A stretch of DNA of 64,000 nt from Clostridiales bacterium. GTDB lineage: Bacteria > Bacillota > Clostridia > Christensenellales > Aristaeellaceae. Positions 1 through 8,791 of this stretch are shown here, one piece after another. The translations under genes and the position numbers were made by a program. Location: contig SFJH01000017.1 of the NCBI GenBank assembly GCA_004555155.1, forward strand, positions 17,723-81,722, given 5' to 3'. Within the stretch, counting starts at the first letter, position 1, and the number at the start of each line of letters is the position of its first letter. The notes under the pieces were generated by a model. That model was not told the DNA's origin. It was given only the letters and a program-made list of their open reading frames with translations, and made no database searches.

Positions 1-116
1 TGCGCGACGTCTGGCCGATCTATCTGGCCGGAGCGGCGCTGCTGCTGATCATCAGCGGTCTGCTGGCCGTCTCCCTGCGCCGCAAGGACGGCAATCGCGG
101 CCGGAGAGCTGAATAA
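1..116 (+). CDS. C-terminal end of a membrane-anchored protein (partial)
   Basis: Only the last 37 codons lie in the window; the reading frame enters at base 3 and stops at TAA 114-116. What is seen is one hydrophobic helix (IYLAGAALLLIISGLLAV) followed by a basic tail with RRK and RGRR. Such a helix plus positive tail is the usual end of sortase-anchored surface proteins and of single-pass membrane proteins. The stop lies 3 bases before the sortase start, so the two are almost surely co-transcribed; the partner may be a sortase substrate, but an LPXTG- or NPXTG-like motif would lie outside the window. Confidence 0.6.
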   Translation, partial: RDVWPIYLAGAALLLIISGLLAVSLRRKDGNRGRRAE

Positions 117-119
117 GCC

Positions 120-944
120 ATGAGAAGAACATTCGTCGCGCTGCTGCTCGTGCTGAGCCTCAGCGCGGCGGCTTATCTTGCCTGGAAGGGCGTCGCGGAG
201 CTGATGGATCGCCGCGCGGGCACGGCGTATTACGCCCGGCTGTCGCAGAGCGTCGGGGATTCCGCGGACGTCCGCCTGCCGGAACCGACGGCCCGGCGCC
301 CGGAGGACGAACCGCTGCCCTCCGTGACCGACGTGGAGCGCCCGCAGCCCGTCAGCGAGATCGATTTCGATTCGCTGCGGATGAACTGCCCGGACGTGGT
401 CGGCTGGATCCGCATCGAGGGCACGGTGATTGATTATCCCGTGGCGCGCGGCGAGGACAACCTGTTCTATCTGAGCCACCTGCCCGACCGCACCGCCAAT
501 TCCGCCGGTTCCATCATGATGGACTGCGCCTGCGACCCGGGCTTCGGCTCCACCGTCAGCATCCTCCACGGCCATCACATGCGCAGCGGCGCGATGTTCG
601 GCGATCTGGACGAGTACGCCGCCGAGGCCTATTTTCAGGCCCATCCGACCCTTCGCCTGTTCACGCCGGAGGGCGATTTCGACGTGGAGATCTTCGCCGC
701 CTGCACCGTCGACGGCCGGGATTTCGGCTATCCCACCGATTTTGCCGACGAGGTTGCGTTCAACGCCTTCGTGGCGGATCTGCAGTTCCGCACAGGCTAT
801 GACACCGGCGCTTCCGCCCAATGGGGCGACCGCGTGCTGCTGCTGTCCACCTGCGCCTATTCGTTCGACACCGCGCGATTCGTCGTCGCCGGGAGAATCG
901 TGGAGGACGAGGCCGGAGAAACGGATTTTGCCCCGGAAGAATGA
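120..944 (+). CDS. Class B sortase
   Basis: Cysteine transpeptidase that joins surface proteins to peptidoglycan or to pilin partners outside the membrane. The 274-residue protein starts with a signal-anchor helix (about 5-22), followed by a linker and a sortase domain from about residue 85. The catalytic set is visible: His in LHGHHM (about 152), Cys245 in LLSTCAYSF, and Arg253 in ARFVVAGRI. The helix-rich N-terminal part and the SxxxGSIMMD stretch fit class B rather than A or C. A GGAGAG lies 11 bases before the ATG. It follows the upstream membrane protein by 3 bases, so that protein is a plausible substrate. Confidence 0.88.
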   Translation: MRRTFVALLLVLSLSAAAYLAWKGVAELMDRRAGTAYYARLSQSVGDSADVRLPEPTARRPEDEPLPSVTDVERPQPVSEIDFDSLRMNCPDVVGWIRIEGTVIDYPVARGEDNLFYLSHLPDRTANSAGSIMMDCACDPGFGSTVSILHGHHMRSGAMFGDLDEYAAEAYFQAHPTLRLFTPEGDFDVEIFAACTVDGRDFGYPTDFADEVAFNAFVADLQFRTGYDTGASAQWGDRVLLLSTCAYSFDTARFVVAGRIVEDEAGETDFAPEE

Positions 945-963
945 AAGGTTCTTCCGGGTTTTT
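932..963 (+). terminator. Intrinsic terminator of the sortase gene
   Basis: CCCGGAAGAA and TTCTTCCGGG form a 10-bp stem around a 7-base loop, followed by TTTTTG. The 5' arm overlaps the last codons and stop of the sortase gene. Confidence 0.8.
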
Positions 964-985
964 GTAGTTTTGGCGGCGGGAATGT

Positions 986-1472
986 GGTATAATGATTAGG
1001 CAAGCCGAAGGCTTCGCCGGGTCGCTCGCGCTCTGGCGGGAGCGGCAATCATGGATTGATGATCCGACGAGCCGAAGGCTCGACCGGGCCGCTCACACCT
1101 TGGCGGGAGCGGCCATCATTGATTGACGATCCGCCAAGCCGAAGGTCTGGCCGGGTCACTCACACCTTGGCGGGAGCGGCCATCATGGGCTGATGATTCG
1201 ACAAGCCGAAGGCTCGACCGGGCCGCTCACACCTTGGCGGGAGCGGCCATCATGGACTGATGATTCGACAAGCCGAAGGCTCGACCGGGTCGCTCACACC
1301 TTGGCAGGAACGACAATCACAGGTTGATGATTCGACAAGCCGAAGGCTCGACCGGGCCGCTCACACCTTGGCGGGAGCGGCCATCATGGACTGATGATTC
1401 GACAAGCCAAAGGCTTCGCCGGGTCGTTCACACCTTGGCGGGAGCGGCCATCATCGGATAATATTGGAAAAA
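986..1472 (+). repeat. Tandem array of seven 67-bp palindromic units
   Basis: Units beginning GCCGAAGGCT recur exactly every 67 bases, at 1004, 1071, 1138, 1205, 1272, 1339 and 1406, with no spacers. Each holds a small GCC-GAA-GGC hairpin and a larger palindrome GGCCGCTC...GAGCGGCC around about 12 bases. The array is entered through TATAATGATT (987-996) and left through GGATAATATT (1454-1463) just before the next gene. It is related in sequence to the 68-bp array at 2.65-3.07 kb. No open frame is kept, as 67 is not a multiple of three. Confidence 0.9.
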
Positions 1473-1491
1473 CGCAAATGGAGGAATGGAG

Positions 1492-2565
1492 ATGAAGATC
1501 GACGTTGCGCTGAGCAGTGAAATTCTGGGCGTGCCGGAGTCGCATTTTGAACGGGCGCAGGAGGTCGTGGCGCGCATGAACCGCGATCCGCTGGCGATGG
1601 GGCTGGCGCAGACCGCGCTGGACGCGCTGGAGCGGGGCGATCGCCGGGAGGCCGTCGTGGCCTGCCGCGCCGCGAAGGCGTACTTCGAGCGCACCGCCCC
1701 CGAGCTGACCGGCGGCGTGTATCCCGCAGTGTTCGCGCTGTCCGCCCCCGAAGCGCTGGCGCGCATGCGCGCGGCCGGGCTTTCCGAGGAGATCGCCCGC
1801 GACACGCTGAGCGATTACGGCGTGTGGGCCCGCGCCTACCGCCGACAGACCGGCCAGGACGGCTTCGGCGAGATGGAGTGGGAGCTGGGCTTTCACGCCG
1901 GGCGCATCGTGAAGCTGGGGCGGCTGCAGTTCGAGCGCACCGTGTTCCACGCGCCGTACACCCTCTATCGACGCGGCGGCGAGATCGTGCCCGTGGCGAA
2001 CCCCGGCGAGGCGGTGGACGAAAACGGCTGGCTGGCCCAGGGCGCGCCGGCGGCGTTCGTCACGTCGCAGAGGATCGAGGGCGGCGCGATCCGATGCAGC
2101 CGCGTGGATTCCGAAGCCGCCAGAATCCTGTCCGGGGAGGTCGGGCTCCCGCTGGACGGACTGGAGCCGCTGCTGACCGCCGGGATGCGCGTTCTGAACA
2201 TCCACATCCCGGAGACCGGCCCGCTGTCGGACGGCGAGGTGTCGGCGTCGCTGGCGCAGGCGAAGGCGTTTTTCGCCGACCGGGGCTATCCCTGCCGGGT
2301 GGCCGTGTGCGAGAGCTGGCTGCTGGATCCCGCGCTGCTGACCTATGGCGACGGCTGCGGCAACATCTGCCGGTTCCAGCGGCGCTTTGCGAAGTATCCG
2401 GAGCTGGTCACGGAGAGCGACGCGGTGAACCGGGTGTTCGGGCGCGGCACGGACGCGTCGGATCCCGCCGCGCTGCCGGAGAACACGCGCCTGCAGCGGG
2501 GTCTGAAGGCGTGGCTCATGGAGGGAAAGCCGCTGCGCGATGCGGGCGGCGCGCTGCTGCTGTAG
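1492..2565 (+). CDS. Acyltransferase-like protein (NAT_N/GNAT_C type)
   Basis: 357 residues, soluble, no signal peptide. An all-helical N-terminal part (about 1-120) is followed by a mixed domain with conserved-looking WELGFHAGRIVKLGRLQFER near residue 125; this pair resembles clostridial proteins annotated as acyltransferase-domain proteins with a GNAT-like C-terminal domain. The substrate is unknown. I chose ATG 1492 because GGAGG at 1480-1484 is 7 bases away; the ATG at 1486 would be only 1 base from it. The gene is flanked on both sides by related tandem repeat arrays. The family call is from memory of the fold pattern and is moderate. Confidence 0.55.
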   Translation: MKIDVALSSEILGVPESHFERAQEVVARMNRDPLAMGLAQTALDALERGDRREAVVACRAAKAYFERTAPELTGGVYPAVFALSAPEALARMRAAGLSEEIARDTLSDYGVWARAYRRQTGQDGFGEMEWELGFHAGRIVKLGRLQFERTVFHAPYTLYRRGGEIVPVANPGEAVDENGWLAQGAPAAFVTSQRIEGGAIRCSRVDSEAARILSGEVGLPLDGLEPLLTAGMRVLNIHIPETGPLSDGEVSASLAQAKAFFADRGYPCRVAVCESWLLDPALLTYGDGCGNICRFQRRFAKYPELVTESDAVNRVFGRGTDASDPAALPENTRLQRGLKAWLMEGKPLRDAGGALLL

Positions 2566-2644
2566 AGCCGGGGCAGGTTCTCCCCGCCGATGTATTCCGG
2601 GGAATGTAAATTTTGAGTTTGTTATCGGGGACGGCATTGGAAAT

Positions 2645-3068
2645 ATGATATAATGATTCGACAAGCCGAAGACTTGGCCGGGTCGTTCACGCTTCAGCGG
2701 GAACGACAATCATGGGGATAATGATTCGACAAGGCGAAGACTTGGCCGGGTCGCTCACGCTTCAGCGGGAGCGACAATCATGGGGATAATGATTCGACAA
2801 GGCGAAGACTTGGCCGGGTCGCTCACGCTTCAGCGGGAGCGACAATCATGGGGATAATGATTCGACAAGTCGAAGACTTGGCCGGGTCGTTCACGCTTCA
2901 GCGGGAGCGACAATCATGGGGATAATAATTCGACAAGCCGAAGACTTGGCCGGGTCGTTCACGCTTCAGCGGGAGCGACAATCATGGGGAAAATGATTAG
3001 GCAAGGCGAAGACTTGGCCGGGTCGCTCACGCTTCAGCGGGAGCGACAATCATGGTATAATGATTTTC
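2645..3068 (+). repeat. Tandem array of six 68-bp palindromic units
   Basis: Units starting at 2665, 2733, 2801, 2869, 2937 and 3005 repeat every 68 bases. Each has a palindrome GTCGCTC...GAGCGAC enclosing CGCTTCAGCG. The first unit has GTCGTTC paired with GAACGAC, a paired change that keeps the stem. Every junction carries GGATAATGATT or close to it; the first (2649) and last (3057) are perfect TATAATGATT. This is the same family as the 67-bp array upstream. Confidence 0.9.
3034..3062 (+). promoter_or_regulatory. Promoter formed by the last repeat unit
   Basis: TTCAGC and TATAAT lie 17 bases apart, the -10 being at 3057-3062, about 35 bases before the next gene's ATG. The -35 belongs to the repeat unit itself, so the array delivers at least part of the promoter. 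The -10 is perfect and the -35 weak. Confidence 0.45.
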
Positions 3069-3094
3069 ATACCAGGGGGAAGAGGAGGATCTAC

Positions 3095-3835
3095 ATGGAG
3101 AAACGATTTTGCGGAAAGTGCGGTCGGCCGATCGGGGAGTGCATCTGCGGCGAGCGCAGCGTGCAGAACACCACGGACTTCGCCGCCATGCGCGTGCCTC
3201 AGGAGCGCGCGAACCGCGCGGGCAGCTATTATGTGGAGCGGTTTGACAACATCGCGCTGGCGCAGGGCGAGGTCGTGGTGCGCCAGTATCACATCGGCAA
3301 GTTCGCCAGCATGCTGGGCATCGCCGGCAAGGGCGATTCGTCCATTCTGGTGACCAACAAGCGCGTGATCAGCAAGTCGGACACCAACTATCTGTTCACC
3401 AGCAGCAACATGGTGGAGGAGCTGCAGCTGTCCAACGTATCCGGCGTCAAGACCTATTATTCCCAGGGCATCACGCGCTGGCGCATCGGCGTGGCGCTGA
3501 TGGCGCTGGTCGCGATGTTCTCCTGCTTTTCGATGGCGCGGTACTCGGGCATGATGGTGATCGCGGGCCTGGCGATGCTGGCCGTCTGCGTGTGGATGGT
3601 GCTCACGTGCCGCAAGCCCAGCTATCTGTTCAGCATCTATTCCGGCGCGATGTCGCAGGCCATGGTGATGGGCGCGAACCTGCGGGGCAAGCTGCTCAAT
3701 TCCAACGGCTACGGCATCATCTTCCAGTACAAGCCCACCCGGGAAGCCATGAAGATGATGTGCGAAATGGGCGCGTGCATCATGGATCTGAAGGAGCGCG
3801 GCGACGCCGCCATCGATACCTGGCGGCAGGCGTGA
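3095..3835 (+). CDS. Zinc-ribbon membrane protein with a PH-like domain
   Basis: 246 residues. The N-terminus holds a four-cysteine ribbon (CGKCGRPIGECIC). Residues about 45-125 look like a bacterial PH-type domain (ILVTNKRVISKS is the typical strand pair of such lipid- or protein-binding domains). Two membrane helices follow (about 125-170), then a cytoplasmic tail. I take ATG 3095, with AGGAGG 6 bases before it; the frame is open further upstream only through the repeat array. The role is unknown; it is likely an envelope-sensing or scaffolding protein. The next gene also starts with zinc ribbons. Confidence 0.6.
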   Translation: MEKRFCGKCGRPIGECICGERSVQNTTDFAAMRVPQERANRAGSYYVERFDNIALAQGEVVVRQYHIGKFASMLGIAGKGDSSILVTNKRVISKSDTNYLFTSSNMVEELQLSNVSGVKTYYSQGITRWRIGVALMALVAMFSCFSMARYSGMMVIAGLAMLAVCVWMVLTCRKPSYLFSIYSGAMSQAMVMGANLRGKLLNSNGYGIIFQYKPTREAMKMMCEMGACIMDLKERGDAAIDTWRQA

Positions 3836-3928
3836 CGGTATCCTTCGACAGGAAACCGCGGGATTTCCCGATGATCTTTGGATGAGAAGCCCCGGATCTT
3901 CATCCAGAGGACCTTTTCAACATGCCAG

Positions 3929-3956
3929 GGGAAGCCAAGCGCTTCCCCTTTTTCGA
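3929..3956 (+). terminator. Intrinsic terminator
   Basis: GGGGAAG and CTTCCCC pair around CCAAGCG and are followed by TTTTTC, closing the zinc-ribbon/PH gene. Confidence 0.7.
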
Positions 3957-3979
3957 ACATCAGAAGGAGGGCGAACGCC

Positions 3980-6241
3980 TTGAGCAATCTCCGTCAATGC
4001 AGCGCCTGCGGCGCGATGCTGGAGCCCGACGACCGGTTCTGCCAGGTCTGCGGACGGCCCGCACAGGAAGCGCCTGCCGCGCAGATCTATTGCGAAAGCT
4101 GCGGCCATCCCAACCGTTCCGACGACCGGTTCTGCATTGCCTGCGGCGCGCCGCTGAACGCAGGCGGCCCCGTGCCCGCCCCCTGGGACGAGCCGGGCGA
4201 AAAGCAGCGAGCGGGCTCCGACAGAGGCCGCGCAGCGGACGGCGAGCCGGAGGAGGGCCTCGCCGCAAAGCTGAAGCGGAGCTTCGGGAAGAACCGCGAA
4301 CCGGACAGCGATTCCGGAACGGGCTTCGCCGCGAAGCTGGGATTCAGGAAGAGCCGCCCGAATGGCGCGGAGGATTCCGACGAGCGGGATGGAGCAGCGT
4401 CGAACAGGCGCCGCTTCGCAGGCGACCGGAAGGCGAAGTCCCGGGACGACCGCGATGCGGATCCCTTTGACGATTTCTTTGAGGACGTCTTTCCGGAAGC
4501 GCCGTCTTCCGGAAGCGCGTCGCCGTCCGCACCGGAGGGCATGCAGGAGCGCCGTGCGCCCGCGCATCGGGAGGAACCCGATCCGAAAACAGGCGCGCAG
4601 AGCAGCGACCATTCCGCGAATTCCGCACCCGCCCACCGCCCGCAGCCCGCACCGAAGGCCGATGATCCCTTTGGAAGGACGACCGTGATGGGAACGGCTG
4701 CACCGAAGACCGACGATCCCTTCGGCAGATCGCCCGTGCCGGGAACATCCGTGCCGAAGGCCAACGATCCCTTCGGTAGATCGCCCGTGCCGGGAATATC
4801 CGCGCCAAAGGCAGACGATCCCTTCGGCAAACCGCCCGTGCCGGGAACACCCGCGTCGAAGACCGACGATCCCTTCGGCAGATCGCCCGTGCCGGAAACG
4901 GCCGCGCCAAAGGCAGACGATCCCTTCGGAAGGCCACCCGTGTCGGGAAAGAGCACACCGACAGTCGATCCCTTCCGTCCCGTTCCGCCGCATCCGGCGG
5001 AACCCGCCGTCTCCGCGCCGCGCGCGCAGACGCAACCGCAGGAGCGCCGAGGCAGCGTCGCAGGAAATCCCTCCGCGTCCGCCGTCCGCAATCCGCAGCC
5101 CGCGCTGAAGCCCGACGATCCCTTCGGAAGACCGCCCAAGCCGGGAATATCCGCGCCAAAGGCAGATGATCCCTTCGGAAGATCGCCCGTGCCGGGAAAG
5201 AGCACACCGACGGCCGATCCCTTCCGTCCCGCTCCGCCGCATCCGACAGAACCCACCGTCTCCGCGCCGCGCGCGCAGACGCAACCGCAGGAGCGCCGAG
5301 GCAGTGTCGCGGGAAATCCCTCCGCGTCCGCCGCCCGCAATCCGCAGCCCGCGCTGAAGGCCGAAAATCCCTTCGGAAGACCGCCCAAGCCGGAAACATC
5401 CGCGCCAAAGGCAGACGATCCCTTCGGCAAACCGCCCGTGGCGGGAACGGCCGCGCCGACGAGCGAAGATCCCTTCGGCAGATCGCCTGTGTCGGGAAAG
5501 AGCACACCGACAGCCGATCCCTTCCGTCCCGCTCCGCCGCATCCGACAGAACCCACCGTCTCCGCGCCGCGCGTGCAGAACCAGCCGCAGGAGCGCCGAG
5601 GCAGCGTCGCAGGAAATCCGGCGGCAAAGGGAGATCCCTTTGCCGAAGCGGCTGCGAAAACGGCAGCGCGCAGGCCGGACGCCGGTCTCTTTGAAGTTGA
5701 CGGGGAGTCCCGCGGCGGCAAATCCGGACGCGGCGCAGAGAATCGCCGCGGAAGCGTTCAGAGCAAACCGGATCCCTACGACGACTACGATCCCTATGAT
5801 GACTGCGACGCCCGCGATTCCGGGAAGAAGCGGAAGTCCGGTTCCCGGCTGGGCATGGTGCTGGGAATCGCGCTGACGCTGCTGATTCTGCTGGCGCTGG
5901 CGCTGGTGGCAGTGTACGTGCTCGGCCGCGCCGGAAGGGAGGGGTCGGAGCAGATGCCCACGCTGCCCATGGATCTGTCCGCACCCGTGGTCACCGAGGA
6001 GCCCGCGCTGTCGTCCCAGGGCGAAGTGGTGGCGCTGTCGGAGACCGTGCTGCACGCAGGCCCGGGCGGGAACTTCGCGTCCTTCGGCACGGTGCACGCG
6101 GGCGACGTGATGGCGTATCTGAGCCAGACGGAGATCGACAGCAGCGGCCTCGAGTGGTATTACGTGAGCCTGAACGGCGACAGCGGCTGGATTCCGTCCA
6201 GCTGTGCCCGGCTGACCCCTGCGCCGGACGGCGCGGATTAA
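3980..6241 (+). CDS. Double zinc-ribbon, repeat-rich membrane protein with extracellular SH3 domain
   Basis: 753 residues from TTG 3980, chosen because AAGGAGGG (3964-3971) lies 8 bases before it and the product then begins right at the first ribbon. Two CxxC pairs (CSACG, CQVCG) and two more (CESCG, CIACG) form zinc ribbons in residues 6-57. A charged linker leads to about 14 copies of a proline-rich motif of the DDPFGRSPVPG type (about 230-570), then a membrane helix (about 630-650) and a C-terminal bacterial SH3 domain ending WYYVSLNGDSGWIPSSC. The topology suggests a cytoplasmic head and an SH3 that binds peptidoglycan. The DNA of the motif region is itself repetitive and likely varies in copy number. 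Confidence 0.7.
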   Translation: MSNLRQCSACGAMLEPDDRFCQVCGRPAQEAPAAQIYCESCGHPNRSDDRFCIACGAPLNAGGPVPAPWDEPGEKQRAGSDRGRAADGEPEEGLAAKLKRSFGKNREPDSDSGTGFAAKLGFRKSRPNGAEDSDERDGAASNRRRFAGDRKAKSRDDRDADPFDDFFEDVFPEAPSSGSASPSAPEGMQERRAPAHREEPDPKTGAQSSDHSANSAPAHRPQPAPKADDPFGRTTVMGTAAPKTDDPFGRSPVPGTSVPKANDPFGRSPVPGISAPKADDPFGKPPVPGTPASKTDDPFGRSPVPETAAPKADDPFGRPPVSGKSTPTVDPFRPVPPHPAEPAVSAPRAQTQPQERRGSVAGNPSASAVRNPQPALKPDDPFGRPPKPGISAPKADDPFGRSPVPGKSTPTADPFRPAPPHPTEPTVSAPRAQTQPQERRGSVAGNPSASAARNPQPALKAENPFGRPPKPETSAPKADDPFGKPPVAGTAAPTSEDPFGRSPVSGKSTPTADPFRPAPPHPTEPTVSAPRVQNQPQERRGSVAGNPAAKGDPFAEAAAKTAARRPDAGLFEVDGESRGGKSGRGAENRRGSVQSKPDPYDDYDPYDDCDARDSGKKRKSGSRLGMVLGIALTLLILLALALVAVYVLGRAGREGSEQMPTLPMDLSAPVVTEEPALSSQGEVVALSETVLHAGPGGNFASFGTVHAGDVMAYLSQTEIDSSGLEWYYVSLNGDSGWIPSSCARLTPAPDGAD

Positions 6242-6276
6242 ACTCCGCCGTTCACCCGGACGGCGCGCCATGAAAG

Positions 6277-6320
6277 CGCATCCGCCTCCCCAGGACCGGG
6301 GGCGGATGCGCCTGCTTTTC
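6277..6320 (+). terminator. Intrinsic terminator
   Basis: GCGCATCCGCC pairs with GGCGGATGCGC and is followed by CTGCTTTTCC. Confidence 0.75.
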
Positions 6321-6341
6321 CCATGGAATTGCCCGGCTGTC

Positions 6342-6370
6342 TCGACTTCTGCGCCGGGGTGTGCTATAAT
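6342..6370 (+). promoter_or_regulatory. Promoter of the tetM-like gene
   Basis: TCGACT, 17 bases, TATAAT, 30 bases before the ATG; AAAGGGG serves as the ribosome site. Confidence 0.65.
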
Positions 6371-6399
6371 CGGAGGGAGAATGGAAAGGGGTTGCTTTC

Positions 6400-8349
6400 A
6401 TGAACGTCACGTCGCCCAAAGCGCATCGGAACATCGCCCTGATGGCCCACGTGGACGCGGGCAAGACCACGCTGACCGAGCAGCTGCTGGCCCACGCCGG
6501 AGCGATCCGCGTCGCCGGCAGCGTGGACAGCGGCACCGCCCACACCGACGCGCTGCCGGTGGAGCGGCGGCGGGGCATCTCGGTGAAGGCCACCTGCGCG
6601 CGGCTCGTCTGGCGCGGCGCGGAGATCAACCTGATCGACACCCCCGGTCACGTGGACTTCACCGCGGAGGTGGAGCGTTCGCTGTGGGCGCTGGACGCCG
6701 CCGTGCTGGTGATCTGCGCCGTGGAGGGCGTGCAGCCCCAGACGGAGGCGCTGTTTCAGGCGCTCAGGGAGCAGAACATCCCCGCCGTGCTGTTTCTGAA
6801 CAAGATCGACCGCGAGGGCGCGGATCCCGTCCGAGTGCTGGCGCAGATCCGGCGGCGGCTCTCGCCCGACGCCGCGCCGCTGGACGATCCCGCCGAGCTG
6901 GCCGAGACCGTCTGCGCCCACGACGACGCGCTGCTGGAGCGCTATCTCTCCGGCGAGACCCTGCCCGAGGGCGAGCTTCGCGCCCGAATGGCCCAGCTGT
7001 GCCGGGAGGGCAGGGCGTACCCGGTGCTGACCGGCTCCGCGCTGCGGGATACGGGCGTGGAGGCGGTGCTGGACGCCATCCTGGACTGTCTGCCCGGGCC
7101 GAAGGCGGGAGAATCGCTGTGCGGCGTGGTGTTCGCGGCGGAGCAGGATCGCACGCTGGGACGCGGCGCGTGGGTGCGCCTGTACGGCGGGCGGCTGGAG
7201 AATCGCGACGCGGTGACGCTCCCGGCCGGCGTCGATCCCCTGACCGGCGAGCCGCGCGCCGTTCAGCGCAAGGTCACCCAGATCCGCAGCGTGGACGGCG
7301 ACAGCGTCGGACGGCTGACCGGCGGAGAGATCGGCGTGGTCTACGGCCTGGGCGACGTGCCCATCGGACACGTGCTGGGCGACCCGGCGCTGCTGCCCCG
7401 AAGGGTGGAGCCGGGCCGGCTGCGCACGCCGCTGATCACCGTGCAGGCCATCCCCAACGCGCCGGAGGAGATGCCCGCGCTGCGCGCCGCCTGCGAGACG
7501 CTGTCCGGCGAGGATCCGCTGCTGCACGCCCGCTACGTCCGCGCGCTGGACGAGCTGCATCTCAGCGCCATGGGCGCGATTCAGCTGGAGATCCTCGAGG
7601 AGCTGCTGAAGACCCGGTTCGGCCTGAGCGCGTCGTTCACACAGCCCGCCGTCATCTATCGCGAGACCATCGCGCAGCCCGCCGACGGCTTTGTGGCCTA
7701 TACCATGCCCAAGCCCTGCTGGGCGGTGATGCAGTTTCACATCGAGCCTGCGCCGAGGGGCAGCGGCGTGACGTTTGAATCCGTGGTGCCGGTGCGGGAC
7801 ATCATGGCGCGCTATCAGCATCAGGTGGAGCAGGCGCTGCCGCTGGCGCTGAGTCAGGGGCGGCTGGGCTGGCAGGTCACCGACGTGAAGATCACGCTCA
7901 CCGGCGGCAATCATCATCTGATCCACACGCACCCGCTGGACTTCATCGTGGCCACGCCCATGGGCATTCAGGACGGCCTGCGGCGGGGCGGCAGCACGCT
8001 GCTGGAGCCGATTCTGGACGTGCGCTTCCTGCTGCCGCCGGAGAGCGTGGGGCGCGTGATGACCGACGTGGCCGTCATGCGCGGCACGGTGGGCGAGAGC
8101 CGGTTCGACGGCGAGCGGGTGATTCTGGACGCGCAGATCCCCGTGGCGACCAGCCTGGACTATCCCACCGCGCTGGCCTCGCTGACCGGCGGCCGCGGCG
8201 GCATGAGCGCGCGGCTGCACGGCTACGCCCCCTGTCCGCTGGAGCTGGGCGCGACGGCGAAGCGGCGCAATGTCGACCCGCTGGATGCGTCGAAGTACAT
8301 CCTCGCTGCCCGCAGCGCGCTGGAGGGCGGAATCTTCGACGCGGAGTAA
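6400..8349 (+). CDS. TetM/EF-G-like ribosomal protection GTPase
   Basis: 649-residue translation GTPase in the TetM/TetO/TetW branch by its N-terminus: P-loop AHVDAGKT (16-23), DTPGH (about 80-84), NKID (about 134-137), and a SVDSGTAHTD stretch like TetM's SVDKGTTRTD. Domain II, III and an EF-G-type domain IV follow. TetM-type proteins bind the ribosome, hydrolyse GTP and expel tetracycline; distant chromosomal members may do other ribosome work. No mobile genes or resistance leader peptide are visible, so drug resistance is not shown. The last 34 codons are duplicated about 435 bases downstream beyond a tandem array. Confidence 0.75.
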   Translation: MNVTSPKAHRNIALMAHVDAGKTTLTEQLLAHAGAIRVAGSVDSGTAHTDALPVERRRGISVKATCARLVWRGAEINLIDTPGHVDFTAEVERSLWALDAAVLVICAVEGVQPQTEALFQALREQNIPAVLFLNKIDREGADPVRVLAQIRRRLSPDAAPLDDPAELAETVCAHDDALLERYLSGETLPEGELRARMAQLCREGRAYPVLTGSALRDTGVEAVLDAILDCLPGPKAGESLCGVVFAAEQDRTLGRGAWVRLYGGRLENRDAVTLPAGVDPLTGEPRAVQRKVTQIRSVDGDSVGRLTGGEIGVVYGLGDVPIGHVLGDPALLPRRVEPGRLRTPLITVQAIPNAPEEMPALRAACETLSGEDPLLHARYVRALDELHLSAMGAIQLEILEELLKTRFGLSASFTQPAVIYRETIAQPADGFVAYTMPKPCWAVMQFHIEPAPRGSGVTFESVVPVRDIMARYQHQVEQALPLALSQGRLGWQVTDVKITLTGGNHHLIHTHPLDFIVATPMGIQDGLRRGGSTLLEPILDVRFLLPPESVGRVMTDVAVMRGTVGESRFDGERVILDAQIPVATSLDYPTALASLTGGRGGMSARLHGYAPCPLELGATAKRRNVDPLDASKYILAARSALEGGIFDAE

Positions 8350-8787
8350 GGAGGACGGAGAAGCGCGCTTTCCGTGCGACTGCGCCCTTATCTGCCGGAG
8401 CCGGGCGCGACGGCGAAGCGTCGGAGTCCCGCCCCGCTGGACGCGGCGGTGCAGCGTTGCAGTCCCGCCCCGCTGGGCGCAGAAGCGAAACGGCGGAGTG
8501 CCGCCCCACTGGGCGCGACGGCGAAGCGGCGAAGTGCCGCCCCGCCGGGCGCAACGGCTAAGCGTTGCAGTGCCGCCACGTTGGATGCGGCGGCGCAGCG
8601 TTGCAACGTCGCCCCGCCGGGCGCAGAGGCGCAGCGTCGGAGTGCCGCCCCGCTGGACGCAGAGGCGAAGCGTCGCCCCGCCGGGCGCGACGGCGAAGCG
8701 GCGCAATGTCGACCCGCTGGACGCGTCGAAGTACATTCTCGCCGCCCGCAGCGCGCTGGAGGGCGGAATCTTCGACGCGGAGTAGGG
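8247..8787 (+). repeat. Duplicated gene 3' end flanking a 36-bp tandem array
   Basis: A stretch of about 104 bp covering the last codons and stop of the tetM-like gene (8247-8350) recurs nearly identically at 8683-8787, ending GCGGAGTAG instead of GCGGAGTAA. Between them, 8400-8682, lie about eight 36-bp units (one shortened to 27) of the form CTGGGCGCGACGGCGAAG..., each a variant of the segment that encodes LGATAKRRNVDP in the gene. The array thus seems to have grown from the gene's own coding sequence. It has open frames on both strands but no ribosome site, so I do not call genes in it. Confidence 0.88.
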
Positions 8788-8791
8788 GCGG

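Noticed and set aside
986..3068. CRISPR array
   Set aside because: The 67/68-bp units abut with no unique spacers, and no cas gene is near.
3917..6271. Long minus-strand open frame of 784 codons
   Set aside because: It lies fully opposite the zinc-ribbon/SH3 gene; GC-rich repeat DNA keeps several frames open. The plus frame has zinc ribbons, membrane helix and SH3, the minus frame none.
6400..8349. Calling it a proven tetracycline-resistance gene
   Set aside because: Only family similarity is seen; no mobile context or known resistance leader, and resistance cannot be inferred from sequence alone here.
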